From the NCBI RefSeq assembly GCF_000612545.2, contig NZ_CP097800.1, forward strand, positions 6,998,001 to 7,062,000: a stretch of DNA of 64,000 nt, written 5' to 3'. Shown here in pieces: positions 7,529 through 16,485 of this stretch. Each line of letters begins with the position of its first letter. Position 1 is the stretch's first letter. This stretch comes from Streptomyces sp. PCS3-D2 (GTDB lineage Bacteria > Actinomycetota > Actinomycetes > Streptomycetales > Streptomycetaceae). The notes beneath the pieces were generated by a model, which saw only the letters and a program-made list of their open reading frames with translations, was not told the origin of the DNA and made no database searches. A program made the position numbers and the translations under genes.

Positions 7529-8794
7529 GTGACGCCTGAGGACTTGGCCGCGGTGCGGTGTGATCTGGAGGATTTCGCGGCGGAGGTTTTCGAGCCGTTC
7601 GCGCGGAATGATCAGCGTCGGTGGGGGCGGGTCTACCTGCGTGGGCTGCTGACCGACGGGCAGCGCAAGTCGGTCGAGCCGATGGCCGCCCGGCTGGGCG
7701 AGGACGGGAACCGTCAGGCCCTGGCCCACTTCATCACCACCAGTCCGTGGGATCCGGCGCATGTGCGGGCCCGGCTGGCCTGGAGGATGGAAAGGGCGAT
7801 CCGGCCCACCGTGCTGGTCTTCGACGACACCGGGTTCCTCAAGGACGGCAATGCCTCGGCGTGTGTGTCGCGGCAGTACACCGGCACCGCGGGCAAGGTC
7901 ACCAACTGCCAGGTGGGCGTCTCCCTGCACATGGCTTCGGATCATGCCTCGGCGGCGGTCGACTGGCGGCTGTTCCTGCCCGAGACCTGGGCGCCCGGGT
8001 CGGTGAAGGCGGATCCGGACAAGGTCGCCCGCCGCACCGCCTGCGGTATCCCCGACGACATCGGGCATGTGGAGAAATGGCAGCTGGCCCTGGACATGCT
8101 GGATGAGACCCGCTCGTGGGGCATCGAGGTGCCGCTGGCCATTGCGGACGCCGGATACGGCGACGCCGCGGCCTTCCGGCACGGCCTGCAGGCCCGCGGC
8201 CTCAACTACGTCGTGGGCATCTCCACCACCCTCTCGGCCCAGCCCGGCCCCGCGGTGCCGGTCGCCGAGCCGTACTCCGGGACCGGGCGCCCGCCGGTGG
8301 CGAAGTACCCCGACAAGCCGCAGTCGGTGAAACAGCTGGTCATCGCGGCCGGCCGGAAGGCGGCGAAGCCGGTGCAGTGGCGTGAGGGATCCCGGCCCGG
8401 CACGGGCCGCAGCGGCTTCAAGCGGATGTACTCGCGGTTCGTGGCCTTGCGGATCCGGCCTGCCGGACGCGAGGTCCGCCAGACTGTTGACGGACCGGAA
8501 CTGCCGGAGTGCTGGCTCCTGGCCGAGTGGCCAGCAGGCCAGGCCGAGCCGGTCCAGTTCTGGCTCTCCGACCTGCCCGCCGACACCCCGCTGACCACCC
8601 TGGTCCGCCTGGCCAAGCTCCGCTGGCGCATCGAACACGACTACCGCGAGATGAAGCAGGCCCTGGGCCTGGCCCACTTCGAGGGCCGCACCTGGAACGG
8701 CTGGCACCACCACGTCACCCTCGTCTCCGTCGCGCACGCCTTCTGCACCCTGCAACGACTGGCCAGAGCCCCAAAAGACACGGCGCTGGCCTGA
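7529..8794 (+). CDS. IS701 family transposase
   Basis: A 421-residue DDE transposase of the IS701 type. VLVFDDTGFLKDG near residues 94-106 carries the first catalytic Asp, IADAGYGDAAAF near residues 208-219 the second Asp, and LRWRIEHDYREMKQALGL near residues 366-383 the catalytic Glu in the family YREMKQ context. The domain from FARNDQRRWGRVYLRGLL to the C-terminus is full length and unbroken, so the element may still be active. The start is GTG at 7529, just inside the left end of the element. Confidence 0.9.
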   Translation: MTPEDLAAVRCDLEDFAAEVFEPFARNDQRRWGRVYLRGLLTDGQRKSVEPMAARLGEDGNRQALAHFITTSPWDPAHVRARLAWRMERAIRPTVLVFDDTGFLKDGNASACVSRQYTGTAGKVTNCQVGVSLHMASDHASAAVDWRLFLPETWAPGSVKADPDKVARRTACGIPDDIGHVEKWQLALDMLDETRSWGIEVPLAIADAGYGDAAAFRHGLQARGLNYVVGISTTLSAQPGPAVPVAEPYSGTGRPPVAKYPDKPQSVKQLVIAAGRKAAKPVQWREGSRPGTGRSGFKRMYSRFVALRIRPAGREVRQTVDGPELPECWLLAEWPAGQAEPVQFWLSDLPADTPLTTLVRLAKLRWRIEHDYREMKQALGLAHFEGRTWNGWHHHVTLVSVAHAFCTLQRLARAPKDTALA

Positions 8795-8887
8795 CCCTCT
8801 ACCGGATCATCCGCGAGCTACAAACCCTTCTCGCGACATGGAACGGCGCCTGCCCCACCTGTCACCGCGACATACCCACCCCAATAC

Positions 8888-8905
8888 GGACCTGACCAAG
8901 CACTA
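8888..8905 (-). repeat. Right terminal inverted repeat of the IS
   Basis: Read on the minus strand it is TAGTGCTTGGTCAGGTCC. The second CTGG target copy follows at 8906-8909. Confidence 0.8.
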
Positions 8906-8909
8906 CTGG

Positions 8910-9934
8910 CCGCGATGGTCCACATGTACGCCGACCGACCCGGCCGCGCGGAGGAGCTGTTCGAGGCCGGTACCGCCGAGTTCGAGCGCCAGGGCTGGCG
9001 CGGGGCCCACCTGTCCTTCGCGTACAGTCTGCGCGCCTACATCCGCTACCGGCGGGGACGGCTCGTGGAGGCCGAGGAACTGGCCCGGTCCGGCCTGCGG
9101 CTCGCCGAACGGGTGGGCCGGCGCACCCCCGTCCACTGGTACGCCATCGCGATCCTGCTCACGACACTGCTCGCCCGCGGCCGCGTCGACGAGGCCTGGG
9201 AGCTGGCCCAGGAGCACGAGTTCGGCGCGCCCTTCCCGGCCGCCGTGGTCTTCCCCGACTCGCAGACCGTCTACGCCGAACTGCTGCTCGCCCGGGGCGA
9301 GGCACGGGCCGCGATCGCCGAACTGGAGGCGGTGGAGCGGCGGCTGACCCCGCGCGGGATCCAGAACCCGGCCTGGTGCCCGTGGCAGCTGCACCTCGCG
9401 CGGGCCGTCGTCGCGGACGATCCGCAGCGGGCCCGCGCCCTGGCCGCCGACGCCGTCCGGCGGGCCAGGGCCTTCGGTGCCCCCTCCGCCATCGGCCAGG
9501 CCCTCAGGGTCGCGGCGGAGGTCGCCGCCCCACAGGACCGGACAGCACTCCTCCGGGAAGCCGTCACCCTGCTTTCGGCGGCACCCGCCGGATACGAACT
9601 CGCCCGCGCCCTGAACGCGCTCGGCTACGGGCTGCGCGACGCGGACCTGCTGACCGCGGCCGTGGTCACGGCCCGGGAGTGCGGCGCGGACGCACTGGCG
9701 GAAGAGGCCACCGAGACGCTGCTGGGCCTCGGCGGCACGCTGCCCGGCGGGTCGCCCCGGGTGGACTGGGTCACCGAGGAGGAGATCCGGGCCGCGGACC
9801 GGGCCGTGCGTCACGGCAAGGACCCCGAGCCGGCGTCACCCGACTGGGTGCTGTCCGCGGCCTGCCGCAAACTCGGCACCGACCGGTCCGGGCTGCGCGC
9901 CGCACTGGAGTCGTTCGCCCGTAGCTCAACGTGA
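8910..9934 (+). pseudogene. LAL-type regulator, C-terminal half (IS-disrupted)
   Basis: Continuation of the LAL gene after the insertion sequence: joined to 5633-7463 it runs VPVLAAMVHMYADRPGRAEE in frame. The segment holds the helical TPR-like repeats usual in LAL proteins (ELFEAGTAEFERQGWRGA, RLVEAEELARSGLRLAERVG). The expected C-terminal LuxR helix-turn-helix signature (T-x-x-E-x-x-V...GxSNxEIA) is not recognisable; the end reads VTEEEIRAADRAV...LSAACRKLGTDRSGLRAAL, which may be a diverged version. A start at 8915 or later could still be translated, but without the ATPase domain the product is unlikely to work. Confidence 0.8.
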
Positions 9935-9967
9935 GCGGGGCCGCCTCCCGGCGGGCAGGGTCACCCC

Positions 9968-10718
9968 ATGGGCCACACCGACGGAGTCCCTCTGTTCCGG
10001 GCCGTGGCGGCGGCCTTCGAGGCGGCGGTCCGCCGGTCTGCGACCAGGGCGATCCGGTGCCGGAGGTTGCCGCGGGCCCCGGCTGGACGGTCACCGACCT
10101 GGTCCGCCATCTCGGCGGAGTGCACCGCTTCCTCGTGCACGTACTGCGTGGACGGCTCACCGTCCCGCCCGACCCGGCCGGGCTCGACCTCCCTGCGGTC
10201 CCCGACGCTCCGGGAGGGCCGGCCGACTGGTTCGCCCGGGGCGCCCACGAGCTCGTGGAGATCTCGCACGAGCTGGGGACGGACACCCCCGTGTGGACCT
10301 GGTCGGCGGAGCAGACCTCTGGCTTCTGGCTGCGGATGCAGTGGATCGAGCCGGCCGTCCACCGGTGGGACGCCGCATCGGCGATGGGGCCCGCTCCGCT
10401 CGCCGCCGCCGTGGACGCCGTCCCCCAGACCCTCGACGTCATGGCCCCGGCCCGTCGCGCCTGGCAGCAGGCGCCGCCGGTACGGGGGAAAGGTAGTGCT
10501 TCCGGTGTGCGGACGGTCCGCAGTCCTGGACCGTCCCCCTCTCGGGTGACCAGGTGCTGCGCGAACCCGGATCCACCGGGCCGGTCGCCGTCGAGGCCGC
10601 CGGCCCTGCCGCGGACCTGGCCCTCTTCCTCCGGCGGCGCGTCCCGCCCTCCGCCCTGCACGCCATGGGCGACACCCGCCTGCTCCGGCACTGGTTCACC
10701 CTGGTCCCGCCCGTCTGA
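9968..10718 (+). pseudogene. Maleylpyruvate isomerase family protein, two frameshifts
   Basis: The family order is readable across three frames. MGHTDGVPLFRAVAAAFEAAV starts at 9968. After a frame change near 10030-10050, GWTVTDLVRHLGGVHRFLVHVLRGRLT...TSGFWLRMQWIEPAVHRWDAA (DinB/mycothiol maleylpyruvate isomerase N-terminal domain) follows. After another near 10490-10500, VLREPGSTGPVAVEAAGPAADLALFLRRR...HWFTLVPPV ends at 10718. Each piece aligns with the normal arrangement of this roughly 240-residue family, which often carries a mycothiol-binding domain. Unless both indels are sequencing errors, no full-length protein can be made. Confidence 0.75.
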
Positions 10719-10794
10719 GGGGCCCGCCCGCGCACCGCGGCGGGATGAGGGGCCCCCGGGCCGTGAAACCCCCGCGGCCACGTACCATGGCCGC

Positions 10795-11295
10795 ATGTCC
10801 TTCCTCCGCCGCCACCGCGCCGCCACACCCGCCGGCCCGGACTTCGATGTCCTGGCCATGGACCCGGGGGACTGGCCGGGCAATCTCGGGGCCGGGCTGC
10901 TGCCCGCGCCCGACGGCAGCTGCCAGGGGGTCTTCCTCCGCTACGACCTGTTCGGCGGACGCGGCCCCGCGATGATCATCGGAAACCTCCCCGAGGGCTC
11001 CCCGGCCCGGGACCTCACCGACGGCCAGGTCCCCTTCGAGGTGGCCCAGCTCCTCGACGCGCTGGAGAACGACGAGGACGTCGAGGTCACCGGTGTCGAG
11101 GACTGCCCCGTCATGCAGGGCGACAACCTCCTCATCGTCCGGAAGATCAAGCTGTCGGAGTCCCGCATCTCCTGCGTCCAATTCGACCGCAGCGACAACG
11201 TGCTGGTCACCATCGCCAGCTGGGACCGCCCGATCACCGACGACCTCTACGCGCTCCTGAAGCCGCTCCCCGCCGAGCTCTTCCAGCAGGGCTGA
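10795..11295 (+). CDS. Conserved hypothetical protein
   Basis: A 166-residue soluble protein, starting at ATG 10795 (MSFLRRHRAATPAGPDFDVL). No signal peptide, membrane segment or familiar catalytic motif is visible. The acidic, hydrophobic-alternating sequence (DLTDGQVPFEVAQLLDALENDEDVEVTGVEDCPVMQGDNLLIVRKIKL) looks like a compact alpha/beta fold. Strong third-position GC and no frame interruptions support a real gene. Convergent with kstD. I do not recognise a function. Confidence 0.7.
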   Translation: MSFLRRHRAATPAGPDFDVLAMDPGDWPGNLGAGLLPAPDGSCQGVFLRYDLFGGRGPAMIIGNLPEGSPARDLTDGQVPFEVAQLLDALENDEDVEVTGVEDCPVMQGDNLLIVRKIKLSESRISCVQFDRSDNVLVTIASWDRPITDDLYALLKPLPAELFQQG

Positions 11296-11386
11296 CCCCA
11301 CCGGTTCCCCCGACCGGCCCCGCGGGTTCCCCGGAGCGACCCCGCGAGGCGACCGGTGGCGAGCCCGCGCGGTCGGCGCCACCCGA

Positions 11387-13180
11387 TCACGCGTCCGCGA
11401 TGTCGTTCGCCGCCACGTAGCCGAACGTCATCGCGGGGCCGATCGTCGACCCGGCGCCCGCGTAGCTGTGACCCATCACCGCGGCACTGGCGTTGCCCGC
11501 CGCATAGAGGCCCCGGATCACCGAACCGTCCGGGCGCAGCGCCCGGGCCCGCGCGTCCGTGACGATGCCGCCCTTGGTGCCGAGATCACCGGGCACGATC
11601 TTGAACGCGTAGAACGGCGGGACCCAGATCGGCGCCAGGCACGAATTCGGCTGGACGTTCGGGTCCGTGTAGTAGTGGTCGTACGCGGTGTCACCCCGAT
11701 GGAAATCGGGATCGGTGCCGTTCCACGCCTGCGCGTTGAACCGCCCCAGCGTCGCTCGCAGGGCCGCCGCCGGCACGCCGATCCGGCCCGCCAGCGCGTC
11801 CCACGTCCACGCCTTGTGCGCCGCACCCGCCTCGTACCACGAGTCCGGGAAGGGCAGCGTCGGCAGGATGTCCTTGAACAGGTACTTGTTGCGGTAGTGC
11901 TGATCCACGATCAGCCACGCCGGGATGTGCGAACCGGTCGCGCCGCGGTCCTTCTCGTACATCACGTGCACCACATCGCTGTACGGGGCCGCCTCGTTGA
12001 CGAACCGCGTCCCGTGGGCGTTCACGATCAGCCCGCCCGGGAGGGTCCGTTCGGCCAGGCAGAAGTACGGCTCCCCGGGCAGCGGGATCGACGGCCCCCA
12101 CCACGCGTCCTCCATCAACGCCAGCGACGCCCCGGCCCGCCGGCCCGCCAGGATGCCGTCGCCCGTGTTCTCCTTCGCGCCCACCGACCACTGGGTGCCA
12201 ATCGGCTGCTGCTGGTACTGCGCCCGCATCGCCGCGTTGTGCTCGAAGCCACCCGATCCGACGATCACCCCCTTGCGGGCGCGTACGACGCCGCGCGCAC
12301 CCTCCTTGTCCACCACCACACCGGTGACGGCACCCCCCTCCTGGACCAGGTCCACCAGAGGACTGTTCAGCCACAGCGGTACTCCGGCGCGCTGGAGCCC
12401 GGCCCGCAGCCCGGCCGCCAGGGCCTGGCCCATCGTCAGCGGCTTCTCGCCGCGCAGGGCCGCCTTCGTACCGCGCGCCAGACACTCGGCGGACACGGCC
12501 AGGCCCCGCGCGCTCACCGCCGCGAGGTTCAGCCACTTGTAGTCCTGGCCGAAGACCACCATCCCGGCCGGCACCGGCATGTACGCCGGGTTCAGGCGGG
12601 CCAGTTCACCGTCCAGGATGTTGCCGTCGATCTGGTCGGGCTCGATGGACCGTCCGTTCGGCAGTCCGCCCGGCAGGTCAGGGTAGTAGTCGCTGTACCC
12701 CTCCATGAAGCGGAACCGCAGCGGGCTGTTGGCCATCACGAAGTCCAGCATGCGCGGGCCGTTGGCGAGGAACGCGGCCTGGCGGTCGGCCGGTACCTCG
12801 GGCCCGACGACGGCCGCCAGGTACGTCGCCGCCTTCTGCGGGGTGTCGGGCACGCCCGCGGCCAGGATGACCGCATTGTTGGGCAGCCAGATTCCGGCCC
12901 CCGAACGCGCGGCCGACCCGCCGAACGTGGGGGCCTTCTCGATCACCAGGACAGTCAGTCCGCGCCTCGCGGCGGTGAGCGCGGCCGTCATCCCGGCCGC
13001 CCCGGAACCGACCACGACCACGTCGTACTCGCCGAGCAGCGGCTCGGTCTGGACATCCTGGGCCCGGGCCGTGCCGGACGGCAGCACGGCGGCGGCGAGC
13101 ACCCCGGCCCCGGTGCCGGCGAGGACGGCGCGTCTGGACGGGAGGGGGGCGGGGGAGGTGCGTGAAGCGCTTGCGGACAT
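11387..13180 (-). CDS. kstD: 3-ketosteroid delta-1-dehydrogenase (KstD) with Tat leader
   Basis: A 597-residue FAD enzyme of the KstD/fumarate-reductase flavoprotein family. The dinucleotide-binding motif VVVVGSGAAGMTAALTAARRG follows the leader, then GGSAARSGAGIWLPNN. The C-terminal GHSYAGAGSTIGPAMTFGYVAANDIA contains the Tyr and Gly positions of the KstD active site. KstD introduces the C1-C2 double bond in ring A of 3-ketosteroids. ATG 13180 is chosen because it is followed by SRRAVLAGTGAGVLAAAVLP and ends in ARA, a twin-arginine signal; an ATG 12 codons upstream exists but lacks a site. The leader implies an extracytoplasmic enzyme, unlike the mycobacterial KstD. The promoter region carries the element shared with the fadD19/echA19 region. 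Confidence 0.8.
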   Translation of the reverse strand: MSASASRTSPAPLPSRRAVLAGTGAGVLAAAVLPSGTARAQDVQTEPLLGEYDVVVVGSGAAGMTAALTAARRGLTVLVIEKAPTFGGSAARSGAGIWLPNNAVILAAGVPDTPQKAATYLAAVVGPEVPADRQAAFLANGPRMLDFVMANSPLRFRFMEGYSDYYPDLPGGLPNGRSIEPDQIDGNILDGELARLNPAYMPVPAGMVVFGQDYKWLNLAAVSARGLAVSAECLARGTKAALRGEKPLTMGQALAAGLRAGLQRAGVPLWLNSPLVDLVQEGGAVTGVVVDKEGARGVVRARKGVIVGSGGFEHNAAMRAQYQQQPIGTQWSVGAKENTGDGILAGRRAGASLALMEDAWWGPSIPLPGEPYFCLAERTLPGGLIVNAHGTRFVNEAAPYSDVVHVMYEKDRGATGSHIPAWLIVDQHYRNKYLFKDILPTLPFPDSWYEAGAAHKAWTWDALAGRIGVPAAALRATLGRFNAQAWNGTDPDFHRGDTAYDHYYTDPNVQPNSCLAPIWVPPFYAFKIVPGDLGTKGGIVTDARARALRPDGSVIRGLYAAGNASAAVMGHSYAGAGSTIGPAMTFGYVAANDIADA

Positions 13181-13226
13181 GGGCAGGCTCCAGCGGAGTG
13201 GGGAGGAGTGGATCACTCCAGCATGT

Positions 13227-13245
13227 CTGATGCTAAGTCAGAAAA
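13227..13245. promoter_or_regulatory. Operator-like element upstream of kstD
   Basis: CTGATGCTAAGTCAGAAAA, with CTGA/TCAG arms around TGCTAAG, 47 bp upstream of the kstD start. It matches 217-235 at 13 of 19 positions, with the arms and the AAAA flank conserved and only the centre different. Confidence 0.5.
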
Positions 13246-13358
13246 GGTGTTCGGGGGATCATGTGATGTCAAGCCATCCGGCATCCCCCATCCGGGCCCG
13301 AGGCCGGTCGCCCGGCCCGCGCCGACGGGGCCTCGCGCCGCGCCCCGGCCGTGAACGA

Positions 13359-13395
13359 GCGAAGTCCCGTGGCGGTGGGAGCCACGGGACTTCGC
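13359..13395 (-). terminator. Terminator of the phosphotransferase gene
   Basis: A perfect 15-bp stem (GCGAAGTCCCGTGGC with its complement) around the 7-nt loop GGTGGGA. It lies 19 bp beyond the stop of the minus-strand phosphotransferase gene. Confidence 0.75.
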
Positions 13396-13413
13396 GTTCA
13401 GGGGGAGAGCCGG

Positions 13414-14538
13414 TCAGCGGGTGCCCACCGCCGCGCGGACCGCTCTGCGGGCCATGCCCGCGTCGTCGTGCAGGCGGCGGAGCAGCAGTCGCTGCTCCTC
13501 CCCGGAGGACAGGGCGCCGGCCGCCAGCGGCTGGGCCGGGGCGGTCGCCAGCATCGAGCGCTGCACCGCCGTCTCGGACATCCGGATCTCCCGGGTCAGT
13601 ACCAGCATCAGGTTGATCAGGAAGGCGTCCCGGGCCACCGGGCCGGCCGACTGCGCCAGCCGGCTGATCTGGGCGCGGGCGGCGGGCGCGTCACCGAGCA
13701 CCGCCCACAGGGTGGCGAGGTCGTAGCCGGGCAGGTACCAGCCCGCGTGCTCCCAGTCGAGCAGCACCGGACCGGCGGGGGACAGCAGCAGGTTCGACAG
13801 CAGCGCGTCGCCGTGGTTGAACTGGAGAGCCGCCCCGGCCAGCTTGACCCCGCGCAGCAGCTTCTGCAGGTCGCCGAGGTCCCGGTCGGTGAGCAGACCC
13901 AGCTCGTAGTCGCGGGCGATGCGCCGCGCGTAGTTCATCGGGGTTCCGAACAACTCGGCCGGCGGCCGCCACTGGTTGACCCGGCACACCGCGCCCAGCG
14001 CGGCCCGGAGGTCGACCCGCGGCGGCGGCTCCACCGGGTGCCGCTGCAGCGCCGCGACCCGGCCCGCCATCCGCTCCACCACCAGGGTGCAGTTCTCCGG
14101 GTCGGCGGCGATCAGCCGCGGCACCCGAACCGGTGGGCGGTGCCGGACGAACGCCCGGTACGCCGCTATTTCGTGCCGGTAGCGTTCACGCCACTCCGGG
14201 GAGTGGTCCAGTAAAACCTTCGCGACGGCGGTCATCCGTCCGGTCGTGCCCACCAGAAGGACCGAACGGCCGCTGCGCCGCAGCACCTGCACCGGCGCGA
14301 ACTCCGGACAGATCCGGTGCACCGAGGCGAGCGCGGTGCGCAGTTGCGCCCCCTGCGGCCCGGAGAGGTCGATTCTTCCGCTGACGGGCTGCGATCCCGT
14401 ACCCGGCATCCGCCGCGCCCGGACAGTGCCCTGCGCCGGGGCCGACGGGCGGCCGGGGGCGAGGTAGGGGCCGCCGCCGACGGGGAGCGTGCGGTGCGAC
14501 CGGACCGGTGCGGACACGGAGGACGGTGCTGCGTACAT
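13414..14538 (-). CDS. Aminoglycoside phosphotransferase-family kinase
   Basis: A 374-residue APH-fold protein. [19 protein letters not shown] holds the ATP-binding lysine, and [37 protein letters not shown] contains the catalytic HGD...N segment followed by the metal-binding D of LDWE. The substrate cannot be read; this family also phosphorylates choline, homoserine and hydroxyl groups of antibiotics. ATG 14538 (MYAAPSS) is preceded by AAGGGA; an ATG 35 codons upstream has none. It is divergent from the large regulator at 14768 across a 230-bp gap and ends at a strong terminator. Confidence 0.75.
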   Translation of the reverse strand: MYAAPSSVSAPVRSHRTLPVGGGPYLAPGRPSAPAQGTVRARRMPGTGSQPVSGRIDLSGPQGAQLRTALASVHRICPEFAPVQVLRRSGRSVLLVGTTGRMTAVAKVLLDHSPEWRERYRHEIAAYRAFVRHRPPVRVPRLIAADPENCTLVVERMAGRVAALQRHPVEPPPRVDLRAALGAVCRVNQWRPPAELFGTPMNYARRIARDYELGLLTDRDLGDLQKLLRGVKLAGAALQFNHGDALLSNLLLSPAGPVLLDWEHAGWYLPGYDLATLWAVLGDAPAARAQISRLAQSAGPVARDAFLINLMLVLTREIRMSETAVQRSMLATAPAQPLAAGALSSGEEQRLLLRRLHDDAGMARRAVRAAVGTR

Positions 14539-14767
14539 GGTGATACGGATCCCTTCGTGCGCCGACGAGTTGCGTACGCCACCCCGCCGATCCCGTACTT
14601 CACCCTGGGGAGTTCCGCCGGTGACCGGGGCGGGGAGGCGCATTCCTACCTGACACCCGGCGCAAGGTGGCGAACCATCGGGCGTGCCCTGGCGAAGCCT
14701 GGCGAATAGTCGCTGGGCATCTGACGGGGGGCTACTGTCAACTCAGCCGAGAACCTGGGGGCTTGAC

Positions 14768-16267
14768 GTGAGCAAAGGTCCAAACACCCGCTTGAACGAC
14801 CTGTTCGGCCTGGCCGGCTGGTCGAAGGGCGAACTGGCGAGGATGGTGAACCGGCAGGCGGCGGCCATGGGCCACCCACAGCTGGCCACCGACACCTCCC
14901 GGGTGCGGCGCTGGATCGATATGGGGGAGAGCCCCCGCGAGCCGGTGCCCACGGTACTGGCAGCCCTGTTCACCGAGCGGCTCGGTCGTGTCGTGACCAT
15001 CGAGGACCTCGGGTTCGTACGGCAGCGGCGCACCTCCAGACGGCAGCCGGACGGGGTTCGCGAGAACCCCGACGGCATGCCGTGGGCGCCCGAACGCACA
15101 GCCGCGGTCCTCACCGAATTCACGGGAATGGACCTCATGCTCAACCGTCGCGGTCTGATGGGCGCGGGTGCGGTGCTCACCGCCGGCTCCGCCCTCACCA
15201 ACGCCATGTACGACTGGCTGCACACCGCCCCCGCCCCGTCGATGCGGGCCCCCGGGCGCTTCGGCGACTCCTTCCAGGCCGACCCAGCGGGATACGACCG
15301 CTACGAGGCCGCCCCGATCGGGTCCCAGGAGATCGAGGCGCTGGAGCGCTCCGTCGAGGTGTTCCGGGCCTGGGACGCCTCCAGGGGCGGCGGGCTGCAG
15401 CGCAAGGCCGTGGTCGGCCAGCTCAACGAGGTGGGCGGGATGCTCGCCTACCACCACCCCGACCACCTCCAGCGGCGGCTGTGGGGGGTGGCGGCCAACC
15501 TGGCGGTCCTCGCCGGCTGGATGTCGCACGACGTGGGACTGGAGCCCACGGCGCAGAAGTACTTCGTCATCGCCGCACACGCGGCCCGTGAGGGCGGCGA
15601 CCGCCCGCGCGCGGGGGAGGCGCTCTCCCGCGCCGCCCGCCAGATGGTCCACCTCGGCAAGCCGCACGAGGCCCTGGACCTGATGAAGCTCGCCAAGTCC
15701 GGGTCCGGCGAGCAGACTCTCCCACGCACCCGTGCCATGCTGCACACCATCGAGGCCTGGGCGCAGGCCGCCATGGGCAAGGGCCAGGCGATGCGCCGGA
15801 CCCTGGGCGAGGCCGAGGAGCTCTTCGTCTCCGACAAGGGCGATGTGCCGCCGCCGAGCTGGATGCAGCACTTCGACGAAGCGGACCTGCACGGCATGCA
15901 GGCGCTGGCCTACCGGACCCTCGCCGACCATGACGCCACGGCGGCTCCGGTCGCCGCGCGCCATGCCAAGGAGGCCCTGCGGCTACGGGGTGAGGGCTAC
16001 CAGCGCTCGCAGATCTTCGACTACATCTCCATGGCTTCCGCCTGCTTCATCGCCGACGAGCCGGAACAGGCGGACCGCTACGCGCGCCTCGCCCTGGTCT
16101 CGATGAACGAGACCTCCTCGCACCGGACGTGGGACCGGTTGCGCGAGATGTACCGGCTCACCGCGCAGTACGCCGGTTACGCGCGCATCGAGGACCTGCG
16201 TCAGGAGATCAAGCTGGCGCTCCCCGACGCCCCGGCGCCGAGTGGCCGGCCGGCCACGGGCGTGTAG
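14768..16267 (+). CDS. Large TPR-type regulator (NsdA-like)
   Basis: A 499-residue cytoplasmic protein starting GTG at 14768. Its N-terminus (RLNDLFGLAGWSKGELARMVNRQA...VRRWIDMGESPREPVP) is a helix-turn-helix-like region, followed by a stretch with LMGAGAVLTAGSALTNAMYDWL and then TPR-like helices (residues about 230-480). This arrangement is common in streptomycete regulators of development and secondary metabolism such as NsdA; whether this is the NsdA orthologue is not certain. Convergent with the SpoIIE phosphatase, with a stem-loop between them. Confidence 0.65.
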   Translation: MSKGPNTRLNDLFGLAGWSKGELARMVNRQAAAMGHPQLATDTSRVRRWIDMGESPREPVPTVLAALFTERLGRVVTIEDLGFVRQRRTSRRQPDGVRENPDGMPWAPERTAAVLTEFTGMDLMLNRRGLMGAGAVLTAGSALTNAMYDWLHTAPAPSMRAPGRFGDSFQADPAGYDRYEAAPIGSQEIEALERSVEVFRAWDASRGGGLQRKAVVGQLNEVGGMLAYHHPDHLQRRLWGVAANLAVLAGWMSHDVGLEPTAQKYFVIAAHAAREGGDRPRAGEALSRAARQMVHLGKPHEALDLMKLAKSGSGEQTLPRTRAMLHTIEAWAQAAMGKGQAMRRTLGEAEELFVSDKGDVPPPSWMQHFDEADLHGMQALAYRTLADHDATAAPVAARHAKEALRLRGEGYQRSQIFDYISMASACFIADEPEQADRYARLALVSMNETSSHRTWDRLREMYRLTAQYAGYARIEDLRQEIKLALPDAPAPSGRPATGV

Positions 16268-16416
16268 GCCCCGGCCGCCCCGCCCACGGGTTCCGCATGC
16301 CCGCCACGCCCCCCGCGGCCGGTACCAGGACGAGACCGGCAGGTCGGGACCGGGTACGCCGACGACAGCAACAGGTACGCCGCAAGGCGCTGTGCCCACA
16401 GGTACGCAGACGCGAA

Positions 16417-16440
16417 GGGCCGCGCCCTCCGGCGCGGCCC
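16417..16440. terminator. Bidirectional terminator
   Basis: GGGCCGCGCC and GGCGCGGCCC form 10-bp perfect arms around CTCC, between the convergent genes ending at 16267 and 16486. Confidence 0.65.
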
Positions 16441-16485
16441 CGAAGTCCCCACGATCGGCTCCGCGGCCGGCCGTGACCGGACCGG

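Larger units (their letters stand above)
7464..8905 (+). mobile_element. IS701-like insertion sequence
   Basis: A complete 1442-bp element with one transposase gene. The ends are 18-bp imperfect inverted repeats (16 of 18 matching) beginning TAGGGCTTGG and TAGTGCTTGG. The target CTGG is duplicated at 7460-7463 and 8906-8909, a 4-bp duplication as expected for the IS701 family. The element interrupts the LAL regulator gene in the sense orientation. Confidence 0.85.

Noticed and set aside
7464-8905. Alternative IS borders with a TA or a TACTGG duplication
   Set aside because: The 4-bp CTGG duplication gives fully symmetrical TIRs beginning with TA and fits IS701; TA or TACTGG makes the ends unequal or weaker, though the LAL frame is also restored.
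16268-16485. Possible small gene between the regulator and the phosphatase
   Set aside because: No start with a ribosome binding site and a terminator occupies the gap.
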